Shown in pieces: positions 21,455 through 34,583 of a stretch of 64,000 nt of DNA. Position 1 is the first letter of the stretch; each line of letters begins with the position of its first letter. The stretch is taken from the NCBI RefSeq assembly GCF_010183535.1, contig NC_071331.1, forward strand, positions 2,480,001 through 2,544,000, given 5' to 3'. Position numbers and translations under genes: made by a program. A model generated the notes under the pieces. It searched no databases. It worked only from the letters and a program-made list of their open reading frames with translations, and was not told where the DNA came from. The stretch comes from Caenorhabditis remanei (taxonomy: Eukaryota > Nematoda > Chromadorea > Rhabditida > Rhabditidae).

Positions 21455-23640
21455 AGTGGAGCGTTTAGAAAGAGTTGTAGTGTCGGGTGAATTTATGAAT
21501 TCAAATAAAGTGTTCATGGAACAGAAAAAATATGATTTTTCTGGAAAACTGCTTTTACTTGTAAATTCTTAAATGTACAGTTATCTTAAATGTACAGGAA
21601 ATCTCAAACCTCATTCACGCAGAGTACTATCCAAGACAGGATTATGAAATGAAAACGTTATGAAACTGTATATTTTTAATGTCCGCTCGGCGATTGCGGT
21701 TTCTGATCTATACCTGAATGACTGTCTGTCAGTCTTTCTTGTAGATCTGTAACAACACAGTGACTGTGTGAAATCAAAATTGTATCAGAAAGGAAAGTTT
21801 ACTGCCATAGTGCCATAGTCACATTGACTAAAACATGATGATCACCCCGAAGAACCTTTCTGGAAACAGAAAATGTTAAACAGAAGTCTTGTATATCTGT
21901 GAGTTCAGTAGTCTAAACCACTTTCGTGTTGAAAAACGTTTGGTAATTAAATTGGGTGACTGCAATAGTTCTCAGTGGTATTCGTTTGATTTGTAGAAAA
22001 AAAACATATGATATTGTGACCCACTTCATCTGCTACCAGATCAAACAATACCGAAACTGTAATTCTCATAAGTTTCTTTTTAAGAAGTTCGTTTATCGAT
22101 GTATCCGAACGTCCAACTAGAACCTATTTTTCCGGAAAAAGTTATCCTAATGGTTTGACAAAATTACTATTCTACAAAAGAAGCTCATTTATTTATTCAT
22201 TTACTTATTTATTTTTTGGCTATTCTGCAAAATCGTTTTGTGACCGGGACCGGATGTCTGTCAATACTCAACAATTCGTCTTGAACAAGATTGTCTGAGA
22301 AAACAGCACAGCTTCTGCTGCTTATGGCATGTTACCGGTCAGTTTGAAAACTTTTAGAAACACTGAATTTTGGTCTATGTGTCCAGATATCCTTGATTCA
22401 GATTTTCCTCTTCCATTGCTTCAGAATCTTTGTTAACTTTTAAACAATTCTTGTCAGATTCGAAATAATTTCGACGGAGTATTTGCTAAACCTAATTCAT
22501 TGCAGATAAGACATTTTTGAAACACTAGGTTTCCAGATTTGGTGTTTCTATCTGTGTGTCCGTTTTTGTTATCATTAGTTGTTGTAATGGCTGATCAGCG
22601 AAACAATGGAAGTGATCACCAACACAACATCTCATACATACCCAGTAAGTCATTTCTAACACAGGGAATTTTTGAAATGTTTTTTTGACACTTTTGTCTC
22701 TGTCAATTCGGATTTCAGAAAATGTGAGGATGTTATTAATCGCATATTCTCTGTGTCTCCGGAATGAAACGAATCCAAAACAGTAACATTTGTTCCTCAG
22801 CGTATTTGTGTGTGCTGGTCCTAATTTTAATAAATATCTGTTAGTTTGTTCATTGATCAGTCTATAGAATCTTTGCGTATACTGAAGAAGAATTATGAGA
22901 AGTTGTGCATGTTCCTAAACAAAACTATTTTGAAACATTATTTTTCCATTTTCCATAAACAAATGTTTAATTTTCGGTAATGTGTCCGGAAATTTTCAAG
23001 ATACTAATATTTTTTATTTTCTCTGCCCGAAAAAGGGTAAACAGGTGTCCGGACTGACCACCCCCGTTTTGTTGGATCAACTTTTTCCTTGTTTTCCATG
23101 ATATCCCAACACGAACTGAGTGACACTCACCAAGCCAGCCAATACATGAAAATTCATAGAAACAGTGAAAGTTAGAAAAAGTAAACCTTGATGTTCTGCG
23201 TTCTGCAGACTAAAATAACACAATAATAAACAGTTTCTGAATTGAAGCACTCTAAAAAAGTAAATAGTATTTGCAATCCATCAAGCATTTGGAGTTTCGT
23301 GTGTCTCTCATTTCTGTTGCATCGGTGTTTTCTTCAAATTGATGAAAATGTTCTTATCTCTTCATCAACAAATTGAGAAACGTTCGATTTTTGAAACATC
23401 TTGTTTTTGAAGCAGTCTCACTATTCTTCCCTGTCACTGCAAATTTTCAATTTGTTAATAGATAACAAATTCAAGAAACACAAAGATTTTGTAAATTTTC
23501 AGCTTTTAAATCAAAAAACAGTGAAGTTGATGCAGTCAGCGTGTCTCCCATAAACGAAGCTCATGAAACAATAGTTCCATTTTTCAGGTTCAAAACAATT
23601 TCTTGGTTCCTCCTGTTGTGTGTCCGGATGTCCAATTGTC
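21455..23640. other. decayed piRNA-array sequence
   Basis: No gene. Contains several one-mismatch cores (TGAAACTG near 21661, GGAAACAG near 21862, CGAAACTG near 22043, AGAAACAG near 23159) and TCTGTGTGTCC tracts. Holds copy b of duplication block 2. Confidence 0.5.
22230..22805. repeat. segmental duplication block 2, copy b
   Basis: Direct duplicate of 20290-20860. Its last 70 bp (22737-22805) also occur inverted at 655-730, linking it to the left edge of the window. Confidence 0.65.
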
Positions 23641-23707
23641 CATAAGCATGTTCATTTTCCATTATTCCATGAAATTCCTATTTACAAATGAGAATGTAAT
23701 GAAACAG
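23641..23707 (-). ncRNA. candidate 21U-RNA locus, core 23700-23707
   Basis: Exact core CTGTTTCA on the minus strand. YRNT start at 23661, spacing 39 nt. Confidence 0.65.
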
Positions 23708-25690
23708 ATAAATGTTTCTGCATATACAGATGTATCCCAATTATAGATTGATATAATTTTGACTTCTTATTTGAAATAATACCTCATACTTAACACTGCT
23801 TCCGAAAGAAACACCTTTGAAACAATATATTTTGTTCGGAAAGATCGATAAAATAAAACAAAAATATTTAACGTTAATTTTTGAATAAGTTGTGCATATA
23901 TTTTTCTCTTAAAAGAATTTTTTAACGAAACATTCCCGAAACTTTTACTTTTCCCAGGTAAAACATTCATGGAACAGTGATACACCATATCCATTCATTC
24001 TGTTCGTCGGTCTATGTGTTTTTGTGTCCTCAGTTTTGTTTATTTTGTTGCGAGAATGAGATTAGAGGTAATTTTTCGAGAGATCCGCGCTTATCGAAAT
24101 TACATTGGCCAACATTAGAGTAATTTCTGAATTGAAAAACAGTAAATTTGATGAGTTAGTGTCTTTGTACTTTTCCTCTTTCTAGTCCATAGCGAGCAAT
24201 GGAATCTCAAGGCTTCATTATGTATATAACTTATTATCTGTTACGTTCAAATTCTAAAGGAAATCGATCGTCAAGCGCTAATATTAATTTTGCTTTCCAG
24301 GATTTTTAAAGGAGGACTGAAGCCATATGTTTTATTGCAGGGACCGGTAGTTTAGAAATTTTGAAGAAACTTTTGTCGTTGACGCATATCACTATAAATT
24401 CAAATAAATTTCAGTTCTCCTGACTCAAAACGAGCCTAGGTGGAAGAATTTTCCCGCGATTTTTTCCAGCAAGTTTTTCGTGTGTTTCCAATAATATCGC
24501 AAAAAAGAAAACCTACGAAAACTTGTTGGAGAAATAGAGAAAACGAGGAATTGAACGAAAATCTTGTCCGAGAGGACTACAGCGACACGCGGTAAAAACA
24601 AAATCAAACTTCTTTGTCATAGTTTTGATAGGATATCCATGAAATAGTGTATTCTTTTCCTATTTTTATTTACTTCCGTTTTTTTTTTTACTTTTTTTTA
24701 TTTGTCGGAGTGTAAACAATGTATATATTTGTATTCTTCATTTTACCAAACTATAATTGTCTGATATTTATACTGCCCGGATAAAATATTTAAGTGAAAC
24801 GGAAACTCGATATTACCGGTTTGTTTTCATTTCAGCAAAGAATTCATTTATATCGTGTGAACAAAAATCAAACTGGAAGTGTTAGAAATTCAACAAATCT
24901 GAACAATCTGATGTTGGAAGTTTTACTCGAGATGTCGAAATTCACTACGTGCAGATTAAACCGATAATACATAACTGTGAGAAAACAAAAATGCTCATTT
25001 GTGTGACCTCTCGGAAACATATATTTTTTGAGAACAGCTTTTTTTCAAGTCTTTTAAAATCAGCTCTTAGTTCGGATTTGATGACTGTTTCTAAATAAAA
25101 ACTATTTGAAGCGGTGAGTTTTGTGTTCGTTATCCTTGTTTGGCTGTTCAGAACCCTTCTTTTCAATATGCTAAGTGTTTTATTTTTATTTTTGTAATTG
25201 AACCTTCTTTGTGTCTTCTAGGTTTTCAAGATTCTATCAGTCTCAACTACACTGGCGGATGAAATTTTTAGATTCTCTTCAATTTTCCGCCTCACCCCTT
25301 AATATTTTTAAATCTACTCTCAATGAACTAATAGTTTAATATCAAAGTCATTTTTCAAAATAATTATTCAGAAACAGTAATTTTATGTTTTAATAATTTT
25401 TTTCTATTTCCTTTTGTCTAGAGTATCGATGCACCTATGTTGGTGCTGTTAGATATGGTTAAGAGGAAACATCGTCAGAAAGAAGCTGTAATACATTTGT
25501 TTTCAACCGTGTCTGAATGAGCACTTCTTTTAACAGTCTGTATTTTTGTTAAGCCCAATACCTTCATGGCCGCGGAAAGACTTGTAACAGGAAGGTAGTC
25601 GAATAGGGTACCCAAAATGTTGAAGAATATTTGAAGTTCTTTGTGAATCTATTTTTTGTTAAAATTTAAATAAAATGAGAAATGTCTCTT
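23708..25690. other. noncoding; no exact core
   Basis: AT-rich with scattered near-cores (AGAAACAG at about 25370 with a YRNT at 40 nt; TGAAACGG near 24796). No gene or element recognised. Confidence 0.35.
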
Positions 25691-25699
25691 TTTCTCTAA

Positions 25700-25762
25700 G
25701 TCTCTCAATTTCGCACACAATTTCCTTCGGTTTCAGTAAAGCGCGGTTGTAAGAAGTGTGCC
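25700..25762. mobile_element. partial copy of the TTACAACCGCGCTC element
   Basis: Reads TCTCAATTTCGCACACAATT through AAAGCGCGGTTGTAAG, matching the right half of 18260-18370. Left half absent. Confidence 0.5.
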
Positions 25763-25852
25763 GCGCTCTAATAGAATGATAAAATATTTTCAAAGGAGAA
25801 ATTTTTTAAAAATTTTTCAAAAATTATTGGGTGTCTGCCTGTCATGTCTGTC

Positions 25853-25919
25853 AAACCAGATGAACCATCGTGATTAACGGACAACAAAACTGTACCTGGA
25901 AGGAACAGCTTTGAAACCG
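25853..25919 (-). ncRNA. candidate 21U-RNA locus, core 25912-25919
   Basis: Variant core CGGTTTCA on the minus strand. YRNT start at 25873, spacing 39 nt. Confidence 0.6.
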
Positions 25920-26778
25920 CATTTTCCTGTTTTTTCCTGTTCTGTTTCTGTATATTCGGATGTCCACTGAATCTATTTTTACGTAACATTTGTAAGGAAA
26001 AAATCGATCAAGTATTACGGGAGATCTGAATTGTTACTCGATAAAACATATCTGCAACAGTGATTCATGTGTTTGAAAAATATTAAGTTTTTGTTTAGAA
26101 ATGTCCATATGTCGGCTAGCTTTCGAACGTTTGTTATTATGTCTTCAATAAAATCTCATGTGTGAGAAGAGCTTAGTTTGACCCTCCCTGTTTGGCAACA
26201 GTGCAACACGGTCCAGTTGTTCAGGTAGTTTCAAGATCGAATTATAGAGAAACGAAAGTTTTTTAAATCAAAAAGCGAAAACTTTGCAAAAATGTAGATT
26301 TTTAAAAACCATTTATCTGTGACGGGAGGATTTGAGACACGGCTTTTTTCCTCACCGCAAAAATACTATTTCAATGAAGACCAGTCTGGTCTTATATATA
26401 AGTAAAAGATTTTTTTTTGAAAATAGTAAATTTTTGTTTGGGTACCTACTTCTACCGAGTATTTGCAACGTGGCACTTCTTTATTTAAGTATTGTTCAGA
26501 ACGGTAAATATATCTTGTTTTATTCCCAAAACGCTCGAATTACATGAATGAAATATTTTGTCTGGGTGTGTTTTATGTTGCTCTAGTAACTGTCATTTTC
26601 TTTCAGATGTATGCGTGCTGGTTTATGTTCTTATCAAAGTAAATCAGAAGCGATGATTTTGTATTTTTTCGCAAATAAAATTGGTCGTATTTCCCATTCG
26701 GATGTCAGGATATCTGCCGCCACTTGAACAATGCGTTAATACTCTTTTCACTAACAGTCAAGTCCTGATGTTTCGAAT

Positions 26779-26845
26779 TCAAATATAAAAGGAAACTACT
26801 ACTGTAATGATATTTCTGAAAATGTTTACAGATATGGTGAAACCG
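26779..26845 (-). ncRNA. candidate 21U-RNA locus, core 26838-26845
   Basis: Variant core CGGTTTCA on the minus strand. YRNT start at 26799 (39 nt), with a second YRNT three bases farther. Confidence 0.6.
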
Positions 26846-27411
26846 AGGAAAATTGTCGTCCGAGATTGTAGAATGTCTCAGAAACAATTTGAAACCTTCG
26901 GTCTTAAAACAGTTTTTTCTCGAGCAAGTGATATAGAGAAAATGTCTGAAAATAAATAAAACGATCAAACATCTACATTAAACTTGAAAACGTAGGTAGG
27001 AAACAGTCCCCAAAATTATTGTTTCTGCCATCCTCACTTTCCAAAATGCCTATTTGTCTCAGAAATCATATGAACATTATTTTAAGTAGAAAATTCACAG
27101 AACAGCAAGTTTGAATTTGACCGTTGTCTCCCGGATTTTGATAGATAGTCATGAGAGTATTATTACTTTCACAGAAAATGTAAGACAAGCAATTTTCGGA
27201 ATCAATCCTGGGCATATCAAATTCTAATCACAAATGTGCTTCTTATAAGACACTTGTGGAACATTATTTAACTTTCCGTAAAAATCGTTGTCTTTCGTGT
27301 TATTCATCTTGTCCAATTGTCCTTACTCTAAGTCGAAGAGTCTGCAAAAAATAAGGTAAAACATCCTAGACGTCTCTAAATAAACATTACGGTAAGCCAT
27401 TTTATTGTTAA

Positions 27412-27477
27412 TCAACAAAAAAACTTTGTAAATTGAATAAACAGATAATCAAATTGTAAATCAAGAATATGAAACAG
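27412..27477 (-). ncRNA. candidate 21U-RNA locus, core 27470-27477
   Basis: Exact core CTGTTTCA on the minus strand. YRNT start at 27432, spacing 38 nt. It is the left half of a divergent pair; the plus-strand core begins only 17 bp away at 27495. Confidence 0.65.
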
Positions 27478-27494
27478 AAATACGTCATTATTTA

Positions 27495-27564
27495 CTGTTT
27501 CAGTGTCTGTTCAACTTTTGATCGTTTAATTTTTCGAAACTGGTAGCTATCCATTCCTAGAAAA
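27495..27564 (+). ncRNA. candidate 21U-RNA locus, core 27495-27502
   Basis: Exact core CTGTTTCA on the plus strand. YRNT start at 27544, spacing 42 nt. It is the right half of the divergent pair with the core at 27470. Confidence 0.55.
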
Positions 27565-27580
27565 CAAAAAATTAATTGTT

Positions 27581-27647
27581 CCAAACGAAGCTTTTGAAAG
27601 AATAACTGTTTTATATTGAACACAAATATATGTTTTATTTGAAACCG
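27581..27647 (-). ncRNA. candidate 21U-RNA locus, core 27640-27647
   Basis: Variant core CGGTTTCA on the minus strand. YRNT start at 27601, spacing 39 nt. It converges on the plus-strand unit at 27495-27564. Confidence 0.6.
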
Positions 27648-28079
27648 GGATGCTCCGAGTGTAGCGTTCCAAACAAAACTGGGTCAGCTAATTTGAATGC
27701 AAAAAATATGCGTAATTTTTTTCGCAATTAAAAAACCACATTTTCCACTTGAGATTAAGATCTCACGAAGTTCAAAATACTATTTCCACGAACTGTTCGT
27801 TTTTTTTTCAGTTTCGAGAGCTGGATATTATTCAGGCATAAGTTTTCAAGATGATTTGCTGAGAGTCGTAGGGTCAATCATTAAATACGAATAGAGTACT
27901 TTCTAAAAGTGAAAATATTTTTGTGAATTGAAAACTTAATCGTAATCAAGCAAGTCAAATAAACTACAACATATTCGCTTGTTTTTACGGTTAATAGGAT
28001 CAGTGACACTTGATACCGTAGTATTTTGCGTATCCTTATTTGAAAGAACTGAGAACCCTAAAAGTAAGAATAAATAACA

Positions 28080-28146
28080 ATAATGGTAACTGATTAGTGA
28101 GCACAACAAAAAATCATATATAACTTTTTAGGCAAGAATGAAACCG
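28080..28146 (-). ncRNA. candidate 21U-RNA locus, core 28139-28146
   Basis: Variant core CGGTTTCA on the minus strand. YRNT start at 28100, spacing 39 nt. Confidence 0.6.
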
Positions 28147-28528
28147 TGCATTTTGATTAGGAGCTTCACCAAACCTGCACAAATTAATATTGAAATTTGT
28201 CTTTTCTGAATTTGATTGAAAAATCGATTGATTATGAATTTAGGATTCGCAGACACTCGAATTAAACCTATGAAAAAAACCGTTATTCTGATTGTGAATA
28301 CGAAGAACAAGTAGGTTGAGCATCTTTAAAGTTTATGATAATTATGAAACTGTAAGAAAACAACTAACTAACTAACGATGAAAATAATTAACTGAAAGAA
28401 GAAAATGTTTTGAAGCAGAGATAAGTCAAAAGTCGTTATTATTAAAAACCACTGCGCCAATTCAAAATAAGATCATAATTTTTGCATTTTGTCAAACTGC
28501 CAATGATGGATTAAGGATACCACAAATT

Positions 28529-28595
28529 TTAATCCTACCAGATATCGAATTAATAGATCTGAAAACATGTTTGCTTTGTTACAATCGTGAAACAG
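28529..28595 (-). ncRNA. candidate 21U-RNA locus, core 28588-28595
   Basis: Exact core CTGTTTCA on the minus strand. YRNT start at 28549, spacing 39 nt. It is divergent with the plus core at 28647; 51 bp separate the two cores. Confidence 0.68.
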
Positions 28596-28646
28596 TCATT
28601 TGGAATTGGTCATCATCAATCAGAAAGAGAAAATCTCTAATCTTTT

Positions 28647-28713
28647 CTGTTTCAATAATTAGTCAAAAAAAATGTGTATTTTTCATCATTACTTTGATGA
28701 TCGGAGCTATTTT
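28647..28713 (+). ncRNA. candidate 21U-RNA locus, core 28647-28654
   Basis: Exact core CTGTTTCA on the plus strand. YRNT start at 28693, spacing 39 nt. It is divergent with the core at 28588. Confidence 0.68.
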
Positions 28714-29978
28714 TGCTACTTGATGTTTTCGGGCATGATCACTTTGGGTTGGAAATGGGCGTGACCTGAAACCTAATATCCAAAAAGCATATGTTTCGAT
28801 AATAGTAAGTCACTGAATTCCCGGTTTCAAAGATGCCGATGCTGATATGTAACTCAATACCATGTTTAAGCAACCAAAACTGATTTTCCGGTGTATAAAC
28901 TTCTGATATCAAAAACTAGAAACAGACAGAAATATTTTCTTGATGAAATTCTTTGTCGGGAGCTGTACTAATAATTTTTTTACGTTCTTGATTTTTTAAT
29001 GAAAGTGAGAAACAGTAACAGTTTGGTTGTAAATAGTCAGTGTCCACAATTTTTTCAAACGGTTTTATTATCGCTTCAGAAAATTGATCAGAATCCATAA
29101 TCGATTCAAACAATAAACATTCCACCCACTTGGCATCATAATTTATTGTTTGCATGTAACAGTTTTACTTTTCTCCTTTTGGGCGCTTTCAGTATCCAAA
29201 AGAGTCCTGAATTGATGAAATTTGGATTTTTATAGATTCAAGCACAACACAAGACGGTGATTGGAACGATGTTTTCACTTCGTTGGAGTGTGTATTCGGA
29301 TATTAAATTTGTTCCACACTGTAATTTTTTCGTTATAAAAACTTTATGTTTCGTAGAAATGTTTTGATGAAAGCTTATTCAGTTGTTCGATAATCCGTAT
29401 AATTGTTTAACTTTAATTACTTTTATAGCATATAAATGTTTACAGCCATGTACATATAATCGCGTCGCGCAAAATCCTGAGTCTTTATTTTCAAACTCGT
29501 TCAGTACAAATTGCAAGTAGTGGGAACTGAAAAATGGTCCACATGATAACTAGTGAATTTGTCAACATGCCAATAAAATTACTGTTGTGTAACCGAAATA
29601 CATAATTTGTGTTTTGTGTTCATAACAGTACTGCGCCCATAGCACAAAAGTCTGAAGCTTTCGTTATATTTCATTTGCCAATAATCAGGACTACAATTCG
29701 AAAATCTTCCTTCTATAATTCTATAATTGCATTCTTATTTCGGATAAGCGTAATATTTTAACCAACAGCAATTAAAAATTGATCTTCACTTAAGTAAGTG
29801 CTGTTACAGTAAACATTATTAGTCACTAAAAACTCATAATTTAGTTTCTGATCTGTAAACTACTGTGATTGCTGTTTCCATAAGAGTAACAAATCTACTG
29901 AATTTTCGAATATCAGGAACTCATTTCATAACTATATAAATATTCTATCAAGGACCTTTGAGACTATTAAACATTGTC

Positions 29979-30044
29979 CTGTTTCACTAACTTCATTCAT
30001 AGAAACTGCATTATTCATTTCATTCGTTTTGAACGACATTCTGT
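29979..30044 (+). ncRNA. candidate 21U-RNA locus, core 29979-29986
   Basis: Exact core CTGTTTCA on the plus strand. YRNT start at 30024, spacing 38 nt. Confidence 0.62.
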
Positions 30045-30260
30045 AGTTTTTTTTTTTCAAACTTTCTATTGCTGCTTCAAATTAATATTAATATCCAACT
30101 GTATAGGAAGCTATGTTGCTACAGCCCATAACATTCTAGCACTGAATCTATGATAATATAACTTCTAACATCCCAGTCTAAAACAGTAGAAAAAATTACA
30201 GGAGTATTTTCTCTAGTCATACAAATTTAGTGGCTACTATGCTGTGCTGATTGTTTCAGT

Positions 30261-30327
30261 CCACGGACAAAATGCAATATAATGTTTAGTGCAAAAACGT
30301 GTGAGACTCATGGTCGAGATGAAACAG
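30261..30327 (-). ncRNA. candidate 21U-RNA locus, core 30320-30327
   Basis: Exact core CTGTTTCA on the minus strand. YRNT start at 30281, spacing 39 nt. Confidence 0.65.
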
Positions 30328-30426
30328 GAACTTTTATTTTTTTCCTTTTTATTATTCTAATTTTTAGCACACAGTTTGGTATCTACAGTACAGAAAGGAC
30401 TTTTTTATAGAAATTGAATAATTAAT

Positions 30427-30494
30427 CGAATGAATGCATGTAATTAATCGAATGAGGCGATTGAATAACTTTGTAAACCTAGGCTTTGAAACAG
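30427..30494 (-). ncRNA. candidate 21U-RNA locus, core 30487-30494
   Basis: Exact core CTGTTTCA on the minus strand. YRNT start at 30447, spacing 40 nt. The spacer holds two copies of TTAATCGAATGA-like sequence. Confidence 0.65.
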
Positions 30495-31449
30495 ATGACC
30501 AGTATTTTGATTGACGCTGATATTTATTTTTTAATAATAATCTTTTCTTTTCATTCCTCATTTTTGTAAACGGTTTGTGGGAAAAACAACTTTTAAAGTC
30601 AAAATACAAAAGTCGAGTAAAAATTTGTTTTTCTGAAACTGAAGTTTAGTGGATTCTGGACAAATTTATTTCTGTTTCCGGGCGTCTTCTTTTATATAGA
30701 TATGATCGAAACAATGATTGACTTGTGACATGTAATATTTATTTTAATGGTGTGAAGAGGAGTTGAATCTTGTTTGATTTCTGCGTTTTTGTAAAAACAC
30801 AACTGGCTCAGAAAATCTGCGCTTCATCGAAATACCCTTGAAAAATGACTATTTTCCTCTGTGTCTCTCAATTTTGCACACAATTTTTTTTCGGTTTCGA
30901 TATGCTATTTTAAAATGGGTTAAAATAGACACCCATTTCATTTCAAGTAAATAGATTTGTATACTACAAAGAGCCTACTTGACAGGAGATAATGAAAACA
31001 TATTCGAAGCCGAAAAGCAAAGATGATCGCGTAACAAATATAGTAATAAAGTATACAAACTTTCAGTCCAATTGGAAAATGGAAAAAAGTAACTCTTTTC
31101 AGAAACTTGCCTGATTTCTGAGAATTTTGAAATGGTAAATTTAAGAACGCTACAAGTATCAAAAATATTTTCTTCGATGAAACCATACATATAACTGTTA
31201 TCTTTAGCATCGATTCACATCAATGTAAATATAAAATAAATAGACGAAATTGGATGGAGAGTTGCTACGGAGAAAGAAGAGCAGAATTGTTTTTTTTTGA
31301 AGTTCAATAATATATTTGATACAATTTTGAATCTGGGGAATAATCCATCTTGCATAACTTAAATTTCAGGAATGATTAATTGGTCTTCTGACAGTGTCGA
31401 CTTTCTTATGAAAATGGATTTAAATTGGATAACTTTTCCCAAAAACTTG
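30495..31449. other. no gene seen
   Basis: AT-rich. A decayed copy of the 18260-18370 element's right half lies at about 30860-30905 (CTCTCAATTTTGCACACAATT). Confidence 0.35.
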
Positions 31450-31515
31450 CTGTTTCACTAAACATGTAAGTCATATTTGATCAGATACCTACGTTATCCC
31501 GAAATACTTGTTTTT
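31450..31515 (+). ncRNA. candidate 21U-RNA locus, core 31450-31457
   Basis: Exact core CTGTTTCA on the plus strand. YRNT start at 31495, spacing 38 nt. Confidence 0.62.
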
Positions 31516-31861
31516 TTTTTCAACAAAAGCAACAAAGTTTCCAAAAAAGAAAGTTAGAGTGTATGTTTTGTTCATAGCAGTGCTACGTCGATGCTATCCC
31601 AGGAGCAAAACGATATTTCTATATGTGTCGTGTTGACAGGCTTTGTTTTTATTTTTCTGTTTTTACAATTGGATATCCCCGATCCATTTTTGACTGCTAT
31701 GGTTGAGATGTTATTTTTCGAAGCAACGTTTTCCGACTATGTATTACAGCAACGCCGCTTTCAGCAAAAAATTGCTAGCGCCTTTGATCAGAAGGTTCAT
31801 ATGATCCCAATAGAGAAATGTTGGCAGTGACCTTTTGTTGTGAATTCGAAACAGCGGCTCC

Positions 31862-32041
31862 GGGACATTTCGCCACCAGACATTTCGCCACCAAAAAATG
31901 GATAATTTCCAAAGCTTTATAGGAAAAAAGCACATCACTTTAATTAGCCAAATCAAAGCGTACTAGTGGTATGTTTTTTCCCTTATAAAGCTTTGGAAAT
32001 TCTCCATTTTTGGTGGCGAAATGTCTGGTGGCGAAATATCC
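31862..32041. mobile_element. inverted-repeat element with GGTGGCGAAATGTC units, 180 bp
   Basis: Arms about 31862-31930 and 31972-32041. The left arm has ACATTTCGCCACCA twice in tandem, then TAATTTCCAAAGCTTTATA; the right arm is its near complement, ending GGTGGCGAAATATCC. The loop is 41 bp. Target duplication not determined. Confidence 0.75.
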
Positions 32042-33490
32042 TACATCAATATTCCTAAGCACATGTTTTCTTTCTTGACAGTGAGAAACAGTAACTATTG
32101 GATTAGATTGTATCAATAATAAAATTAAGAATGAACATTTTTTGACATCCTCAATGCATATCATCCTGAACGAACATGTCTTACACATTTTTGTAATTTT
32201 GTATTGAAAACTAGTCCTTTCTGGTTAGAAAAATCTCTGCGAAAGACTTTGGATAAATTCTCTGTTTTGCGACATTCTGAAAACTTGCAAGGAACTCTAG
32301 TTGACCATTCCTCTTTTCCTTGCCCTACCGAAAACTTGTTATTAAACAGAAAAGAATGAATTCGCTAATGGTTTTGGGCATGATCAACAGTTAGGAAATT
32401 AATATTTCAATCTTAATCAAATCTCAATTTGAAGGATTTTCCAAGGAACAGACTTCATTTGATTGATTTGTGTATATACATTTGAAAGTTCAATTCCCAC
32501 TCGCCGTACTTTTATTTAAGGATTTTCAAATTCTAGAATCTAAAAATAATTACTCAAAGTTTTTGTGTTTCGATAAATTGTTTTAGAGTAACCGTTTATT
32601 TATAAACACTTTTACTATGACCGTTGTTCGTATAGATTTCTGGAAAATCATTATGTTACGCTTGCAGTGTTTGTAGGTAACCGATTTACAGTTGGTTGAT
32701 CTAATCAAATTAATTTGTCTAACACCTTTCCAGTAACTTCCCAACATTGGATAAATCGGAAGAAGAATACAGATAATTGTCACGAAGAATTGTCTTCAAA
32801 TTTTCACTGTTGTTAGGAACTACAAAATGTTTCTAATTTTTCTCATTATCAGTAGTTAGTGAAACCAATATAATTGAGTGATATTCAAAAACTTTTAGAA
32901 ATAAGTAAATTGCTGAGAAGAAATTCAAGAAATTTCTCTGTTTCTAAAAACAGAAAAATTAATTCAATTCGTTTTTAAAAACAATATACCTCCTATGATC
33001 ACTTCCAAATAGTTCACCTCACCGGGATAACTTGAGAATCATTTTAAAAAATCCATCTGCCTCTATTTATATGAATAGTAACTGTCGCAACAGATATGAG
33101 ATAAGATGTTCTCGAAACAGCAGTTTTTCCAGCTATCATTTTTTGGTTCATCTGTCATTGTTTCCGGATGTCCACAGTACTGTGGTTGTGTTTTTAATTG
33201 CTAGAGTAGTTGTAAAATGACCGTCGAACTGTCGAACTCCAATCCAGCTTCCCGATTAAACAATTTTGGAACCGAAAATTAGAAAAGGGGTTTTTCATGT
33301 CTGCCTGTCCAGATGTCAGAATTTCTTAGATGTACCAAAACGTTACCGGATTTGTTACTGACCTCCGAAAAAATATTTTATTTCTCTCTAGACGTGAGGA
33401 TCCTCCATCGTTTATTATTAAAGTTATTTCCCAATAAAGCCATTTAGAAACAGTAACTCTCGGAATTTCTTAAAATAAAAAAATCCCATG
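32042..33490. other. no gene seen
   Basis: AT-rich, with AGAAACAG near 32085 and CGAAACAG near 33113 as damaged cores. No element recognised. Confidence 0.35.
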
Positions 33491-33556
33491 CTACCGTACT
33501 TTGAGAGCAGAATATGAAAATTACTTTCAATGCCGAATCAAGCGATTGTGAAACAG
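33491..33556 (-). ncRNA. candidate 21U-RNA locus, core 33549-33556
   Basis: Exact core CTGTTTCA on the minus strand. YRNT start at 33511, spacing 38 nt. The upstream side is duplicated at 52090-52200, where the core has become AGAAACAG on the plus strand. Confidence 0.62.
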
Positions 33557-33780
33557 TGTAGTACATTTCTTCTCTCCTGTGGAATTCGTCTTTCCGTGTG
33601 TCTGTCCGTCCAGGTCTCGGCGTACTTGCTTGTTTTCCTTTTCTCGTCGAAGCAGATGAGTCATGCTGCAGAAGAGCCAAGAGTGATACCAGTGATGTTG
33701 TTAAGTAGAATTAAAAAATGCGCTACAACATTACCTATGACAACTTCGTCATTGTTTTAGGTATGTTTAGGAAACAGAAT
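33540..33780. repeat. segmental duplication block 4, copy a
   Basis: Shares TTCTCCTGTGG, GTCCAGGTCTCGGCGTACTT and CGAAGCAGATGAGT with 52080-52335. Its right end also borders duplication block 3. Confidence 0.65.
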
Positions 33781-34583
33781 ATTTTTTAGTCCTTTTCGTT
33801 TTCGAAATTTCCAATCGCCCAAAACGAATCAGCAAAGAATGAAGCATGAGATTTTGATATGTCTCTGTATAAAAAATCCAAAAAAAAAAAAGGATCCTTC
33901 AATAGTTATAGACATTGATGAACTCATCAGAAGATGTCAATATTACTCCGTTGAACGGTGGCTGGCACTTATTTCGGCTCGGGAACGGAACACGTAGGTC
34001 ATCAATACCGTTTTCACTTTCACGTTGAAAAAAAAGCGACCTCAGTTTTTAGTTGTGACTCTTTGCTTGGCGACATTCGTAATTCTTGTTTACTATTCTC
34101 CAAACCTATCATCATAAAGGATCTTTCTAACTGAATGATGATCTTGTGAAACATCACTTTTTGTATTTCTCTATCGAAAACGTACCCTTGTTTGCTTTCA
34201 TTTCTGAATTTTCACTTCTACATAAAAAGACGAGAACTGCCCTGTATTCCGGTTCCACTGGTAAGACAATTCTGTAACCGAAAACTTTCAAAATAATCGT
34301 AGGATAGTCCAAATCGCTAGTTTTAATACTGACTTAATTGTTTTTCAAATTCAGTTGTAACCTTGAAAGTTTTTTGTGCTAGTTGGGATAGAATTGTTGC
34401 TGACTACAGTGTTCATTCTTAAAAACATTTCTGAAATAGTAAACTCTAGAATAGTCAGTGAAAAATCCTTGAGAGGCCTGAAATTGGGCCAGCATGTTTC
34501 GAACTGAAAGTTATCGACAAGTTCTATGTTGGCGATGAACTGGACTAAAGGCTATAATTATGTCAATTCGGCAGTGTCGGCTA

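Noticed and set aside
27813..27893. Possible terminal exon after a TTTTTTTTCAG acceptor (27 codons)
   Set aside because: No upstream exon and no polyadenylation signal close by; one acceptor-like site in AT-rich DNA is weak.
31591..31830. 79-codon plus-strand frame with a hydrophobic stretch and balanced composition
   Set aside because: No splice sites, promoter or recognised family; overlaps the start of nothing else and could be chance. Kept as a possibility only.
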